A stretch of DNA of 64,000 nt, taken from assembly GCA_016342745.1 (NCBI GenBank), contig JAEINT010000004.1:62001-126000 (forward strand), in the 5' to 3' direction. Under the pieces are notes generated by a model. It saw nothing but the letters and a program-made list of their open reading frames with translations. It made no database searches and was not told where the DNA came from. This stretch comes from Labilibaculum sp. (lineage in GTDB: Bacteria > Bacteroidota > Bacteroidia > Bacteroidales > Marinifilaceae). Shown here piece by piece: positions 1 through 9,899 of the stretch. The translations under genes were made by a program, and so were the position numbers. The first letter of the stretch is position 1. Each line of letters starts with the position of its first letter.

Positions 1-1
1 T

Positions 2-574
2 CCAGCAATAGCAAATATTGATGGAGTTAAAAACATTATTTTTGCAAATTCAGGTAAACTTTACGCCTTAAACACTCAAGGTGATACACTATGGACGAAC
101 ACTTCAAAATTTGCCAACACAATGGCTATGCCTGTAGTTTTTGACGACAGTAAAGTTTTCTTGTCATCAGTTCGAAGTAGCGGCTTCATTGTATTCGATA
201 TTAAAGCAAATAAACCAACAGAAATCATCCGTGGTTCAAGCATGAAAAATGATTATTCTTCATCTGTTTACCACGATGGTTGTATTTATGGATTTCATGT
301 TGCAGCTCTTCAATGTGTCTCTTTGGAAACTGGCGAGAAAAAATGGACAAAAAGAGGCTATGGAAAAGGCAGCCTTATACGTATAAACGATCAGTTATTG
401 GTATTATCAGATAAGGGTAAATTAATACAAGTAAAAGCAACACCAAGTGCATATACTGAAATGGGCAGCTTTCAGGCCATTACAGGAAAATCATGGACTG
501 CTCCATCTTTTTCTGGAGGTAAACTTTACCTAAGAAACCTAAGTGAGATGGCTTGTTATGAATTAGCAAACTAA
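2..574 (+). CDS. PQQ-like beta-propeller repeat protein, 5'-truncated by window edge
   Basis: The frame is open from the first bases of the window, so only the C-terminal 190 residues are present. Blade-type motifs are visible: GKLYALNTQGDTLW near the start and METGEKKW-like turns (SLETGEKKW) further on, typical of PQQ/WD-like propeller repeats with a Trp near the end of each blade. The protein ends in a final blade (GGKLYLRNLSEMACYEL). Such proteins in Bacteroidota are usually exported and bind ligands or assemble outer-membrane complexes. The function is not deducible from this fragment. An internal ATG at 122 is not the true start. Confidence 0.75.
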   Translation, partial: PAIANIDGVKNIIFANSGKLYALNTQGDTLWTNTSKFANTMAMPVVFDDSKVFLSSVRSSGFIVFDIKANKPTEIIRGSSMKNDYSSSVYHDGCIYGFHVAALQCVSLETGEKKWTKRGYGKGSLIRINDQLLVLSDKGKLIQVKATPSAYTEMGSFQAITGKSWTAPSFSGGKLYLRNLSEMACYELAN

Positions 575-625
575 GCCAAATCTTCATTACAATTAACTTG
601 ACTTTTACTATTTAATGAAATACTC

Positions 626-1822
626 ATGAAACGAAGAAATATTCAAATCCTATTTATCGTTCTTTTTCTCTCCTTTCCTTCTCTTCTTTTTGCCCAAACA
701 GCTGAAGAAATAATTGCGAAACACATAGAAGCACATGGAGGATCAGACAATTGGAATAATATTGAATGCATAAAAGTAACAGGTACATTCACCGCTTTTA
801 GTCTTGAAAAAGATTACATGGCTTACAAAACTAAGAAAGACAGTTACTATGCAGACTTCCATTTGGGAGAACAACACATAATCGAATCGTATAATGGAAA
901 AAAAGGCTGGACGATTGATCCTTGGCAAGAGATTCTTTACGCAAGAAACATCAACTCAAAAGAAACTGATGTTTTCCAGCAAAAAGCAGAGTTCTTTACT
1001 CCTTTCTTAAACTATAAAGAAAAAGGTCATACTGTTGAATATTTGGGAAAGAAAGACATAGATGGAACCGAAACCTATGCTCTAAAAATCAACAAATCCA
1101 ACGGAACCAAGCAAACATGGTATTTGGATACAAACACCTATTTGGAATACAAATGTGAAGCTCCATGGGTAGACTTTGCACAGCCAGTTCCTGCAGAAAT
1201 GTACTTTGATGACTTTAGATCAATTGAAGGTGTAGTTATCCCCTTCTACACCGAACGAGGCTTTTGGCAAAGAAACAGGATTGTTCAATTAGAGAAAGTA
1301 GAAATAAATCCTGAATTTGATAAAAACCTTCTGATAATGCCTAGAAGGGCAGAAATTTCTAAACTTGATTTTTTGGAAGGCGAATGGGAAGTGAAAATGG
1401 AATTCATAAATCGCAGAGGAGAATGGCAAGAAATGGGAACTACTCAATCAAAAATTAGCTATGTTTCGACCAATATGCTGCAAGAAGAAATGAGCTACGA
1501 GAGAAATTTCCCAATAGGAATTAATGTTCGTTACACTTATAACTCAGACCTAAAATTATATCAAATTTCTGCTTTTAACGACTTCACTTCAAACATAGAA
1601 GTGATGCAAGGTAACTTTACTGATAAGACCTTGGTACTAGATGATACTAATGTGTCATTTACAGCAGAAAAGACCCCAAAGAAAATGTGTAAACAATTCT
1701 CTTACACAAAACTGAATGGTAATAGCTTTTCCGTGGAAAATAAAACGTCACAAGATCAAGGAAAAATATGGACGTCCAGAGCTAAATTTACCTACACAAG
1801 AAAAACAGAGCAAACTAATTAA
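626..1822 (+). CDS. Secreted LolA-like protein with C-terminal lipocalin-like half
   Basis: This is a 398-residue protein with a clear signal peptide (residues 1-23, hydrophobic core then LLFAQ cleavage). The N-terminal half (HIEAHGGSDNW, YNGKKGWTIDP, WYLDTNTYLEYK) resembles the periplasmic LolA/LppX-type half-barrel found in Bacteroidota outer-membrane lipoprotein-sorting-like proteins. From about residue 248 a second part starts with LDFLEGEWEVKMEF, a motif seen in DUF1579-type lipocalin-like domains. A periplasmic lipid- or ligand-binding role is inferred from fold resemblance only. It stands alone, 51 bp after the propeller gene, and a hairpin terminator follows. Confidence 0.6.
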   Translation: MKRRNIQILFIVLFLSFPSLLFAQTAEEIIAKHIEAHGGSDNWNNIECIKVTGTFTAFSLEKDYMAYKTKKDSYYADFHLGEQHIIESYNGKKGWTIDPWQEILYARNINSKETDVFQQKAEFFTPFLNYKEKGHTVEYLGKKDIDGTETYALKINKSNGTKQTWYLDTNTYLEYKCEAPWVDFAQPVPAEMYFDDFRSIEGVVIPFYTERGFWQRNRIVQLEKVEINPEFDKNLLIMPRRAEISKLDFLEGEWEVKMEFINRRGEWQEMGTTQSKISYVSTNMLQEEMSYERNFPIGINVRYTYNSDLKLYQISAFNDFTSNIEVMQGNFTDKTLVLDDTNVSFTAEKTPKKMCKQFSYTKLNGNSFSVENKTSQDQGKIWTSRAKFTYTRKTEQTN

Positions 1823-1840
1823 AAAAAGATCTTCTTATTT

Positions 1841-1873
1841 AAACCTCGAATCTCAACTTTTCGAGGTTTTTTT
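1841..1873 (+). terminator. Rho-independent terminator
   Basis: A 10-bp stem (AAACCTCGAA at 1841-1850 pairing with 1860-1869) is followed by a T-run, 18 bp after the stop codon of the LolA-like gene. Confidence 0.8.
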
Positions 1874-2058
1874 ATCGTTTAAAACTGAATATACTAGATG
1901 CTATTTGTTGTTTCAATCGCAACACTTACGTCGCAGCAACTATAAACTATTTGAAAGTGCGAAGTGAACCATACTTTTAAATTATGATTATATTTAAGCG
2001 GAATGTGAAAATATTCTTAATTTTCCATTGAAATAATAGTTACACTTAACGCTAACCA

Positions 2059-3003
2059 ATGCAACAATCCATAGCCTTCTACAATCTTGAAAACTTCTTC
2101 GATACGGTTGATGATCCAAATACAAATGATGATGATTTCTTACCCAATGGCTATAAAAACTGGACAGAACTTAGGTATTTAAAGAAATTAGAAAATATAA
2201 GCGCTTCGATTGCTTCTATTCCAAATGGGCTACCAGCATTAATTGGTGTAGCAGAAATAGAAAACAAAACGGTTCTTACGGATGTAATTTACCAAGCTGA
2301 ATTTAAACGAGACTACGATTATATCCATTTCGACAGCAAGGACAGAAGAGGAATTGATGTTGCTCTTTTATTTAATAGGCAGCACTTTACCCCAATCCAC
2401 AAAGAAAAATTAAAAGTGCATTTAAATGGCAATCCAAACTATATTACACGAGACATTTTATATGTAAAAGGAGAATTATTGGGAGACGTAGTTCATATTT
2501 TCGTCAACCATTGGCCATCAAGAGGTGAAGGAACATTAAAATCGATGCCAAATCGTATTGCAGCCGCCCAAAGCTTATCAAAAAAAGCAAAATCAATTTT
2601 AGATTTAGATGAAAATGCCAAAATAATTATAATGGGTGATTTTAATGATCTTCCTGTTAGTAAGTCAATTACTCAACATTTAAAAGCTAAATCGAACAGT
2701 GAATTAAGAAAACACGAATTCTACAATCTTGCAGCAATACCCTACCAAAACAAAGAAGGAACGCTTTTTGCTCAAAAGCGATGGTTGATGTTCGATCAAA
2801 TCATTATCAGTAATGGAATGATAAAGGCAAAAGGAATTAAAATAACAGCAAATAGATTGCAAATACACCACGATAAAAGCTTATTATATTACGACACTCA
2901 GAGAGGTATTTACAAGCCTAACAGAACCTATGCTAGAGATAAATACTATGGAGGTTCTTCGGACCATTTGCCTGTTTATGTTGCAATCGACATTGAAAAT
3001 TAA
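2059..3003 (+). CDS. Endonuclease/exonuclease/phosphatase (EEP) family hydrolase
   Basis: This 314-residue protein has the whole EEP motif set: YNLENFFD near the N-terminus (metal-binding Asn), GVAEIEN (catalytic Glu about residue 67), NHWPSRG (His 151), GDFNDLP (Asp 194, Asn 196) and a C-terminal SSDHLPV (Asp 302, His 303). The family is metal-dependent and cleaves phosphodiesters in DNA, RNA, lipids or phosphoinositides; the substrate cannot be read from sequence. There is no signal peptide at the chosen start, so it appears cytoplasmic, although related Bacteroidota proteins are often exported. It stands alone, with about 240 bp of non-coding DNA upstream. Confidence 0.85.
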   Translation: MQQSIAFYNLENFFDTVDDPNTNDDDFLPNGYKNWTELRYLKKLENISASIASIPNGLPALIGVAEIENKTVLTDVIYQAEFKRDYDYIHFDSKDRRGIDVALLFNRQHFTPIHKEKLKVHLNGNPNYITRDILYVKGELLGDVVHIFVNHWPSRGEGTLKSMPNRIAAAQSLSKKAKSILDLDENAKIIIMGDFNDLPVSKSITQHLKAKSNSELRKHEFYNLAAIPYQNKEGTLFAQKRWLMFDQIIISNGMIKAKGIKITANRLQIHHDKSLLYYDTQRGIYKPNRTYARDKYYGGSSDHLPVYVAIDIEN

Positions 3004-3124
3004 AAATAGAATTGTAAATTGAATACTGTACAAAATTAACCACTCTCTCACGACAGTTTGAAAACAAACCATACAAAACAGAAAAGAAGCCTAGCTAGCG
3101 CAACTATACCAAGTATTTTTAATC

Positions 3125-4687
3125 ATGCCAATAAGAATTAAAAAGGACAGCGGTTCAAACAAATCACAACGAAGAATTTCCCGAGGAAGAAGAAGCTCAA
3201 CTCATGGCTCAAGTGGTGGAGGTGGACTCATAAATATACTTCTCCCAATATTTATAAAGCTATTTAAAAAGAATCCTAAAATAGCCATTATTCTTATTCT
3301 CTTGGGTGTTGGTGGTTATTTTCTACTTAGCAAAAGCAGTATTAGCACAGATAATTCGACCTTAAAATCCTTGCTTCTGAGTACTGGATTAGAGATGGAT
3401 GAACGTGTTTACGACAAAGCCGAGGTGTTCGAACCCTTAGCTGATAATGTAAACAACCCTCTTCCAGAAAGTGTGAGTTTGGAAGAATATTGTCCAAAAC
3501 GAATGAATCAAGGCGGACAGGGTTCTTGTGTTGGCTGGTCGAGTGCTTACGCAGCCCGCACAATTATGCACGCCAGAGCAACTGGTCAGGATCCCGACGA
3601 GGTAACCTTTAGCCCAGCCTATTTATACAATCAAATTGCCTTACCCAATTGCCAAGGGACCTACTTACAAAATGCCATGGAGGTAATGAACAAAGGTGGT
3701 TTACTCCCCTTTTCACGATTTGCTTACAATGAAAATTCTTGTGCAAAAAAACCTACTAACACAGAACTTCAAGCAGCTTCAGATTACCGAATTAAAGGAT
3801 TTAGCAGACTTTCGAAAGATGGCGACAACTACACCACCGATTTACTGGCCATAAAACAAAATTTAGCCCAGGGAGCTCCTGTAGTTATAGGAATGATGGT
3901 TGGCGGTAGTTTCATGTCAAACATGAGAGGTAAGAAAGTTTGGACACCTACCCGATCTGATTACTCAATGCAAGGTTTCGGAGGGCACGCCATTTGTGTT
4001 ATTGGTTACGACGATTATTTTGAAGGTGGTGCTTTTCAAATAATGAATAGTTGGGGTGAAGATTGGGGCCAAAATGGACTCTTTTGGGTTAGATATAACG
4101 ATTTTGAATATTTTACACGCGAAGCTTATGGTTTGTATCCAATGGGTAATGCTGATGCTCCAACAACTACAATTCTAGAGGTTGAGATTGGTTTAATTGA
4201 AAACGCCACTGGAAAGAACATTCCTTTACATCAAGAATCTGGTATTTTATATACAAGCCAAAAATCTATCTCTGCAAATACAGACTTTAAAGTAGAGGTT
4301 ACTAATTCGCTGGAATGTTACACTTATATTTTTGGAGCAGAAACCGATGGTTCCAGTTATATCCTTTTTCCATACACAAAAAAGCATTCTCCTTACTGTG
4401 GTATTACAGGCACCCGCTTGTTTCCTAAGGATCATTCGTTATACCCTGACAAAATAGGAGAAAGGGACTATATCGCAATTGTTATCTCCAGACAAAAACT
4501 GGATTACAATCAACTGAACGAAGCTTTTAATCAGTCTTCTGGCAATTCTTATCAGGAAAAAGTATACAATACTCTTGAATCTGAACTGGCCCTCGATGTA
4601 AAATACTTACCTGGAAATAAAGTCTCTTTCAGCACGAATTCATCAATGAAAAATACTGTGGCTATAGTTCTAGGAATAAATAAATAA
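3125..4687 (+). CDS. Papain-family (C1) cysteine protease with membrane anchor and C-terminal DUF4384-like domain
   Basis: This protein has 520 residues. A basic, Gly/Ser-rich N-terminus (1-36) precedes a membrane segment at about 52-70, so the bulk should be outside the cytoplasm. The papain core follows: oxyanion Gln and nucleophile in GQGSCVGWSSAYA (Cys 135), GGHAICVIGYDD (His 288) and MNSWGEDWG (Asn 308), a full catalytic triad. After about residue 350 a beta-rich domain (YILFPYTKKHSPY, RDYIAIVISRQ) resembles DUF4384, which often accompanies caspase- or papain-like peptidases. There is no obvious propeptide between the membrane segment and the core apart from about 40 residues. It is transcribed alone, and a bidirectional terminator follows. 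The target is unknown. Confidence 0.8.
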   Translation: MPIRIKKDSGSNKSQRRISRGRRSSTHGSSGGGGLINILLPIFIKLFKKNPKIAIILILLGVGGYFLLSKSSISTDNSTLKSLLLSTGLEMDERVYDKAEVFEPLADNVNNPLPESVSLEEYCPKRMNQGGQGSCVGWSSAYAARTIMHARATGQDPDEVTFSPAYLYNQIALPNCQGTYLQNAMEVMNKGGLLPFSRFAYNENSCAKKPTNTELQAASDYRIKGFSRLSKDGDNYTTDLLAIKQNLAQGAPVVIGMMVGGSFMSNMRGKKVWTPTRSDYSMQGFGGHAICVIGYDDYFEGGAFQIMNSWGEDWGQNGLFWVRYNDFEYFTREAYGLYPMGNADAPTTTILEVEIGLIENATGKNIPLHQESGILYTSQKSISANTDFKVEVTNSLECYTYIFGAETDGSSYILFPYTKKHSPYCGITGTRLFPKDHSLYPDKIGERDYIAIVISRQKLDYNQLNEAFNQSSGNSYQEKVYNTLESELALDVKYLPGNKVSFSTNSSMKNTVAIVLGINK

Positions 4688-4690
4688 TTG

Positions 4691-4735
4691 AAAAAAAATG
4701 GCCGCTAATCGAAAGATTAACAGCCATTTTTAATA
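4691..4735. terminator. Bidirectional terminator between the protease and RidA genes
   Basis: AAAAATGGC (4695-4703) pairs with GCCATTTTT (4723-4731). An inner TAATC-GAAA-GATTA hairpin (4706-4719) and A/T flanks on both sides suit two convergent genes. Confidence 0.8.
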
Positions 4736-4746
4736 TCAATAAGCGA

Positions 4747-5124
4747 TTACTTAACTGCAATCGTTTCAATCTCTACCATAGCTCCTAAAGGAAGATCCTT
4801 AACTGCAAATGCAGCACGAGCAGGACATTCTTCTTTATAATACTCTCCGTAAACTGCATTCATATCAGCAAAACCCGAAATATCACTCAATAAACATGTA
4901 GATTTTACGACATCTTTATAGCTATATCCCGCTTCTTCCAAGATGTAACCGATATTTTTCATTACTTGTTCGGTTTGTTCCTTTACTCCACCTTCTACAA
5001 ATTTACCTGTAGTCACATCAACAGGAAGCTGACCTGAAATGTAAAGTGTACCGTTTGCTTCGACAGCTTGGCTGTATGGTCCAATCGCTTTTGGTGCTTT
5101 TTCTGAGTTAATAGTTCTTTTCAT
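4747..5124 (-). CDS. RidA family enamine/imine deaminase
   Basis: This 125-residue protein matches the YjgF/YER057c/UK114 family along its whole length: KAPKAIGPYSQAVEANGTLYISGQLP at the N-terminus and CPARAAFAVKDLPLGAMVEIETIAV at the C-terminus. The Arg that binds the substrate carboxylate (in PARAAF) and the late Glu (MVEIE) are present. RidA hydrolyses reactive 2-aminoacrylate and other enamines made by PLP enzymes. It is cytoplasmic and normally trimeric. In many Bacteroidota a RidA gene lies close to lptD, as here; the reason is unknown. Confidence 0.95.
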   Translation of the reverse strand: MKRTINSEKAPKAIGPYSQAVEANGTLYISGQLPVDVTTGKFVEGGVKEQTEQVMKNIGYILEEAGYSYKDVVKSTCLLSDISGFADMNAVYGEYYKEECPARAAFAVKDLPLGAMVEIETIAVK

Positions 5125-5193
5125 TTTTAAAATCTTAGTGTTTGTAAAAATTTCACTTATTTTGCGGCACTAAGGTAAAACAAAAATAAATTA

Positions 5194-5769
5194 ATGAGAA
5201 TAGTAATCATCGATAATTATGACTCATTCACCTACAACCTGGCACATTATGTTGAAGCATTTTGCGAACAGGTTACTGTGATGAGAAATGATGAAATTAA
5301 TTGGGAAATAATTGACACTTGTGATAAAATTATTTTCTCTCCTGGCCCTGGACTTCCTAGTGAAGTTTCAGCGATGGGCAAAATAATGGATCGTTATTCA
5401 AAAACCAAGGCTATTTTTGGTGTTTGTTTGGGAATGCAATTCATAGCTGAATATTACGGCGCCAAACTAATCAACTTAAAGGAAATTGTTCATGGTGTTC
5501 CTAAAACAACCCTTATTAAAGATTCCTCTGATTCCCTATTTCTTAATATTCCTCCAAAATTTCAATCTGGCAGATACCACTCATGGGCTATTTCAACTGA
5601 AAATATTCCCAATTGCATAAAAGTTACAGCCTCAGATGAAGATGATGTAATCATGGCGATAAGACACAAGGAATTTAATTTATGTGGCGTACAATTCCAT
5701 CCAGAATCAATCATGACCGAATATGGAAAACGGATTCTAAAAAATTGGATTGGATTAAATGCAGACTAA
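5194..5769 (+). CDS. pabA: Aminodeoxychorismate/anthranilate synthase glutamine amidotransferase subunit
   Basis: This is a 191-residue class I glutamine amidotransferase. The starting motif IIDNYDSFTYNLAHY, SPGPGLP, nucleophile elbow GVCLGMQ (Cys 78) and QFHPES (His 169, Glu 171) give the complete triad. It delivers ammonia from glutamine to a chorismate-using partner (PabB for folate or TrpE for tryptophan). Neither partner is in the window, so the choice is open. Isolated copies in Bacteroidota are usually assigned to folate synthesis or serve both pathways. It is divergent from ridA and ends at a terminator shared with lptD. Confidence 0.85.
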   Translation: MRIVIIDNYDSFTYNLAHYVEAFCEQVTVMRNDEINWEIIDTCDKIIFSPGPGLPSEVSAMGKIMDRYSKTKAIFGVCLGMQFIAEYYGAKLINLKEIVHGVPKTTLIKDSSDSLFLNIPPKFQSGRYHSWAISTENIPNCIKVTASDEDDVIMAIRHKEFNLCGVQFHPESIMTEYGKRILKNWIGLNAD

Positions 5770-5820
5770 GACTTTCCTGCACAGAAATTGACAAAATTTC
5801 CAAGCAAAATATCTTACAAA

Positions 5821-5849
5821 AAAAAGCCAAGAATAAATCTTGGCTTTTT
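5821..5849. terminator. Bidirectional terminator between pabA and lptD
   Basis: A perfect 11-bp stem (AAAAAGCCAAG / CTTGGCTTTTT) with a 7-nt loop and A/T runs on both sides lies between two convergent genes. Confidence 0.9.
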
Positions 5850-5872
5850 CATATCTTATTTTGAGCTAAACA

Positions 5873-8494
5873 CTAGAAACTAGCATCTTGCCAAGCTTCT
5901 TTCTTCTCGTACTTCAAATCTTGTAAAATTGACGATTCCACATTAATTCGGAAATTGTATGACTGATAGGTTCCAAATGGGATCGCATTAAAAGACATTT
6001 GCCAACAGTGCAAGTCACGTGTAATCGTAAACTGGGTTGCTGTTACTTCACTCTCTGAAAAATCATAACCTGAAGAAAAACTAAACTTCCATTTTGGTGT
6101 TAAACTAAAATTACCCGTTACGCCCATATTCTGATTTACCGTACTTGTTCTTTTAGGTTTAGAATAAGTCCACCCATAATCAATAGAAAATGACCATGGA
6201 ATATCAAAATTTACATATCTAGAATCTCTCCACTCCTTTTCCTCTTCTTCATCCTTACCTTTGCTTTTCGATTTAAAATCGTTAGCCGAAAGACCAAAAT
6301 CAACATCAATAGATGCATTTGTTAATCGAGGACCAAATTCATCAATTTTTATATCCCTTGCGTTTAATTTATACGGATCAATGGTTGAACCTATGTTAAT
6401 ACCAAGTTTTTTATTGAAGATCTTTGTACGGCCTGACATTCTAATATTCGACCAGTTTAACGAATCGGCAAACATATTATACGAAGTGGAAAATTTTAAA
6501 CTCTCAATAATCTTCACCTTTTTAAACTCTTCTGTACCAGTAGAATCATTTGCAATACGCATCTTTGCTTCTACATTATTATCAAGGCCTAAGCTAATAC
6601 TTCCAGATTCCTTTGCTCCACTTGGAGTTCCGTACAAGCTTCCTTCAAACATAGAATACTCAACGTCTTTATCTGTGCTTTCGTTTCTATAAGTCTTATA
6701 GTATTTACTTCTTGAAACTCCTATTTCTGGCGTATAACTAACACTTACACTTGGTGTCATCACATGTCGAATTGCCTTTATCTTAGAGCTTTCCTTAAAT
6801 TCATACATACCATAAATTTTCGGACTTAAAGATAATGATGCACTCGTTGAGTAATTATGAGCGTACTTAAATCCTTGAATGGTATCAGTTAATACACCGC
6901 CTTCACCTTCATTCATTGTATCATCCCAACTTTTACTTATCGATTTAGTGTAAGCAACACCCTGATAATTTAAAGTAGGTGAAAGCGTAAGGTCTTTAGT
7001 CAATTTAAAGTTGGTAGAAATAGGAATGCTATGTTGATATCCATTTTGCCAATCTGTAGCAAATGAAGAATTCATTAACTCTTTTTCCTTTGTATTGATT
7101 CTATTCTCCAATTTAGAAGAATAACTAACTCCTACCTTATCGTACCATCTTAAGTTTGTACTCTTTCCTTTTGCTCTAAAAGGATAAATCTGTGTCATAT
7201 TTAATGACATACTTGGCAGTGTCAGTGAAATGGTTGTATCCCTACTATTTTGTGAGTGACGCAAACTAGCATTCAAACTAAACGGACTATCGGCCCATTT
7301 TTTACTATAGGAAATACTCGATTGCTTCTGGTTATTTGTAATCTTTTGTATCGACTGCGAATTGTTTCGATCATTATTACTGGTTGAGAAATTTACCGAA
7401 GCAGTGAATGTACGATATGGGTTTGCTTTCGAATCTTGTGAGTGATTCCATCGAATTGCAAAATCAGTAGACTCTGAATAATCAGATAATCCCTTATCTC
7501 CATATTTGTTAAAATGATATTCAGTTTGAATACCACCACTATATCTATATCTCTTTTTGTATTTGGATTCTAAATAACCACCCCATGAACCATTTGCAAA
7601 TATATCTCCCTTAATGGCCATATCAACATACTCATTAATTGCCCAATAATATCCACCACCACGCAGGTTAAAACCTCTTCTTTGTTCCTCTCCATAACTT
7701 GGCATAATAATACCAGAAGTATAGGAAGAACTAAATGGAAACATTGCAAAAGGCAAAAATACAGGCATCGGAACATCTTCTAAATAAAGAAAAAGTGGTC
7801 CGGAAACGATTTTATCATCCTTTATCATTTTAGCTTTGGTCATTTTCACATAAAAATGAGGATGCTCATGATCACAAGTTGTGTACTTTCCATTGCGGAG
7901 ATAAAAAGTTTTATCATTAATTCGCTTAGTCACCTCACTATGAACAAAACCGCCCTCTTGCTCAGTTATGATTTCCTTAACAAGTCCTTTACCTGTATCA
8001 AAATTGTATTTTAACTCTTTACAAGTAAACTCTTCAGAACCATCTTTAAATTCTGGAGTATGAATTAAAGTCCCTGTCGTATCTTGAATACCGTAGGCAA
8101 AAGCTTCCTTTTTATCGAGATCCAATTCAATATAATAGGCTTTTAACTCAATTTCCCCATATTTCACAAAAGCATTATTGGTTAAAAACACCTTTTGCCC
8201 TGTTAATGAAATTACAATTGTATCATCAGAATTGTATTCAATAGCAGTTTCAATAAAGGGTTTTTCCTCAATTTTAGCAGAATCAGTAACCAAAGTATCC
8301 GAAACGGTTTCCAGTATCGTATCATTTTCAGTTAATTTCTGACTAAAAAGATGTGAAATATCCTCGTTACTCCAATTGGTAACTGGCTGACTATAATCAC
8401 GATCATTCGCTGTATCGATAAAAGCGTAGATGTTCAATGGAATTATGGCTCCAATGAAAAGAATAAAAACCCTTTGTAGTAATTTCAATTGCAA
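5873..8494 (-). CDS. lptD: LPS-assembly outer-membrane protein LptD (Bacteroidota type)
   Basis: This is an 873-residue exported beta-barrel protein with a signal peptide (1-24, FIGAIIPLNIYAF). Residues about 70-250 form the OstA/LptA-like jelly-roll (GEIELKAYYIELDLDKKEAFAYG; YNFDTGKGLVKEI). Residues 250-870 are a long run of alternating aromatic/polar strands typical of the LptD barrel (for example YKKRYRYSGGIQTEYHF), with a short acidic loop (EEEEKEW) near residue 770. The family pulls lipopolysaccharide through the outer membrane together with LptE. Its neighbours RidA, amidase and MlaD are a recurring envelope neighbourhood in this phylum. It is divergently transcribed from the amidase. 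Confidence 0.85.
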   Translation of the reverse strand: MQLKLLQRVFILFIGAIIPLNIYAFIDTANDRDYSQPVTNWSNEDISHLFSQKLTENDTILETVSDTLVTDSAKIEEKPFIETAIEYNSDDTIVISLTGQKVFLTNNAFVKYGEIELKAYYIELDLDKKEAFAYGIQDTTGTLIHTPEFKDGSEEFTCKELKYNFDTGKGLVKEIITEQEGGFVHSEVTKRINDKTFYLRNGKYTTCDHEHPHFYVKMTKAKMIKDDKIVSGPLFLYLEDVPMPVFLPFAMFPFSSSYTSGIIMPSYGEEQRRGFNLRGGGYYWAINEYVDMAIKGDIFANGSWGGYLESKYKKRYRYSGGIQTEYHFNKYGDKGLSDYSESTDFAIRWNHSQDSKANPYRTFTASVNFSTSNNDRNNSQSIQKITNNQKQSSISYSKKWADSPFSLNASLRHSQNSRDTTISLTLPSMSLNMTQIYPFRAKGKSTNLRWYDKVGVSYSSKLENRINTKEKELMNSSFATDWQNGYQHSIPISTNFKLTKDLTLSPTLNYQGVAYTKSISKSWDDTMNEGEGGVLTDTIQGFKYAHNYSTSASLSLSPKIYGMYEFKESSKIKAIRHVMTPSVSVSYTPEIGVSRSKYYKTYRNESTDKDVEYSMFEGSLYGTPSGAKESGSISLGLDNNVEAKMRIANDSTGTEEFKKVKIIESLKFSTSYNMFADSLNWSNIRMSGRTKIFNKKLGINIGSTIDPYKLNARDIKIDEFGPRLTNASIDVDFGLSANDFKSKSKGKDEEEEKEWRDSRYVNFDIPWSFSIDYGWTYSKPKRTSTVNQNMGVTGNFSLTPKWKFSFSSGYDFSESEVTATQFTITRDLHCWQMSFNAIPFGTYQSYNFRINVESSILQDLKYEKKEAWQDASF

Positions 8495-8652
8495 TTTTTA
8501 TCTATTATTTTTGTACTAGAATCAAGTAAAGAGGTGCTAGGTAACTTCTGAATAAATTAACGCTTGCGCTTCCTTAGGACGCCAAAAATACAAATAAAAG
8601 TACTATATTCCCTAATCGAAACGAACTTCAAAAACATTTTTTAAGTTCTTTT

Positions 8653-9843
8653 ATGAAGATTTTTCTAATGAACATTATTTACAACAAAATATCAAATGGT
8701 CTAATCGTAAGATCATCAGTCATTTTATTACTATTATTTGCATTCTGTTTTGCAAGTAAAAAAGGATATGCACAAAGTGATCATTATACAATTAAGACAG
8801 TTGTTATTGATGCCGGTCATGGTGGAAAAGATCCTGGTGCGGTTGGAAAATCCGTAAAAGAAAAGGATGTTGTGCTCAGCATTGCTTTAAAATTAGGTGG
8901 ATATATCGAAAAATATTTCCCTTCAATTAAAGTAATCTACACTCGAAAAACAGATGTTTTTATTCCTTTGGGAACCAGATCTGATATCGCAAATCACAAC
9001 AAAGCTGATTTATTTATCTCCATTCACGCGAATGCCAATAACAACCCAAAGATTCGTGGTACCGAAACCTATACTTTAGGATTGCACAAGACAAAAGAGA
9101 ATTTGGAAGTGGCGATGAAGGAGAATGCGGTAATGTTATACGAAGATGATTACAGTACAAAATACGAAGGATTCGACCCCAACAACCCAGCTTCGTATAT
9201 TATTTTCAACTTAATGCAAGGTATCAACAGAGATAAAAGCATTAGCCTTGCCGAATTAACTGAATTTCAGTTTAAAACAAGAGTTGGACGCCATTCTAGA
9301 GGTGTTCGAGAGGCTGGCTTTTGGGTTCTAAAACAAGTTAGCATGCCATCTATTTTGGTTGAAGTTGGCTTTGTTTCCAACCCTACTGAAGGCAAGTATC
9401 TGAAGAACAACTCAAATCAAGATTATTTAGCAAGTGCGATTTTTAGAGCATTTCGAGATTATTACAACAAGGTAGAAGAAACCAGTGTTGTTTTAAAGCA
9501 AGAAGAAAAAGTAAACACAAGTGTTGAAACAGAACTAGAAAAAGATATTGTAGAAGAGGTTCCTCTTCCAAAAACTGAAAATTCTGTAGAATTTTGTGTT
9601 CAGATAAAATCATCGAGTAAACCAATCCCTTTAACTTCAAAAGCCTTTTATAATTTAAAAGACATAAAAGAGCGAAAATTAAAAGGAAGCTACAAATACA
9701 CAATTGGATCAACTAATAAATATAAAGAAATTGTGCGTATTCAAACTGAAGTTAGAAAGACAGTTAAAGACTGTTTTGTAGTCGCTTTTTACAAGGGAGA
9801 AAGAATTTCACTCTCAAAAGCGAAAAAACTTCAAAAAACATGA
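8653..9843 (+). CDS. N-acetylmuramoyl-L-alanine amidase with C-terminal SPOR-like domain
   Basis: This 396-residue enzyme has a signal peptide or anchor (about 17-41). The Amidase_3 catalytic domain covers about 46-270 with the zinc ligands in DAGHGGKDPGA (His 56), KEKDV (Glu 70) and SIHANAN (His 125), and the catalytic Glu in LVEVGFVSN (Glu 237). It cleaves the amide between MurNAc and L-Ala in peptidoglycan. After an acidic linker, residues about 312-390 form a compact domain whose centre (YKYTIGSTNKYKEI) is strikingly like the C-terminus of the MlaD protein encoded 56 bp downstream. This is probably a divergent SPOR-type septal-glycan binder. A second ATG at 8668 is a possible start. Confidence 0.9.
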   Translation: MKIFLMNIIYNKISNGLIVRSSVILLLLFAFCFASKKGYAQSDHYTIKTVVIDAGHGGKDPGAVGKSVKEKDVVLSIALKLGGYIEKYFPSIKVIYTRKTDVFIPLGTRSDIANHNKADLFISIHANANNNPKIRGTETYTLGLHKTKENLEVAMKENAVMLYEDDYSTKYEGFDPNNPASYIIFNLMQGINRDKSISLAELTEFQFKTRVGRHSRGVREAGFWVLKQVSMPSILVEVGFVSNPTEGKYLKNNSNQDYLASAIFRAFRDYYNKVEETSVVLKQEEKVNTSVETELEKDIVEEVPLPKTENSVEFCVQIKSSSKPIPLTSKAFYNLKDIKERKLKGSYKYTIGSTNKYKEIVRIQTEVRKTVKDCFVVAFYKGERISLSKAKKLQKT

Positions 9844-9899
9844 GTAATTTTACCATAAAATAACTTAATACTACAAAAGCACATATTTAATATAGCTAT

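Noticed and set aside
1716-1967. 83-residue plus-strand frame overlapping the LolA-like gene end
   Set aside because: It runs through a terminator hairpin and overlaps a better gene in another frame.
6261-6692. 143-residue frame antisense to lptD
   Set aside because: Shadow of lptD strand-rich coding sequence; no promoter or family features.
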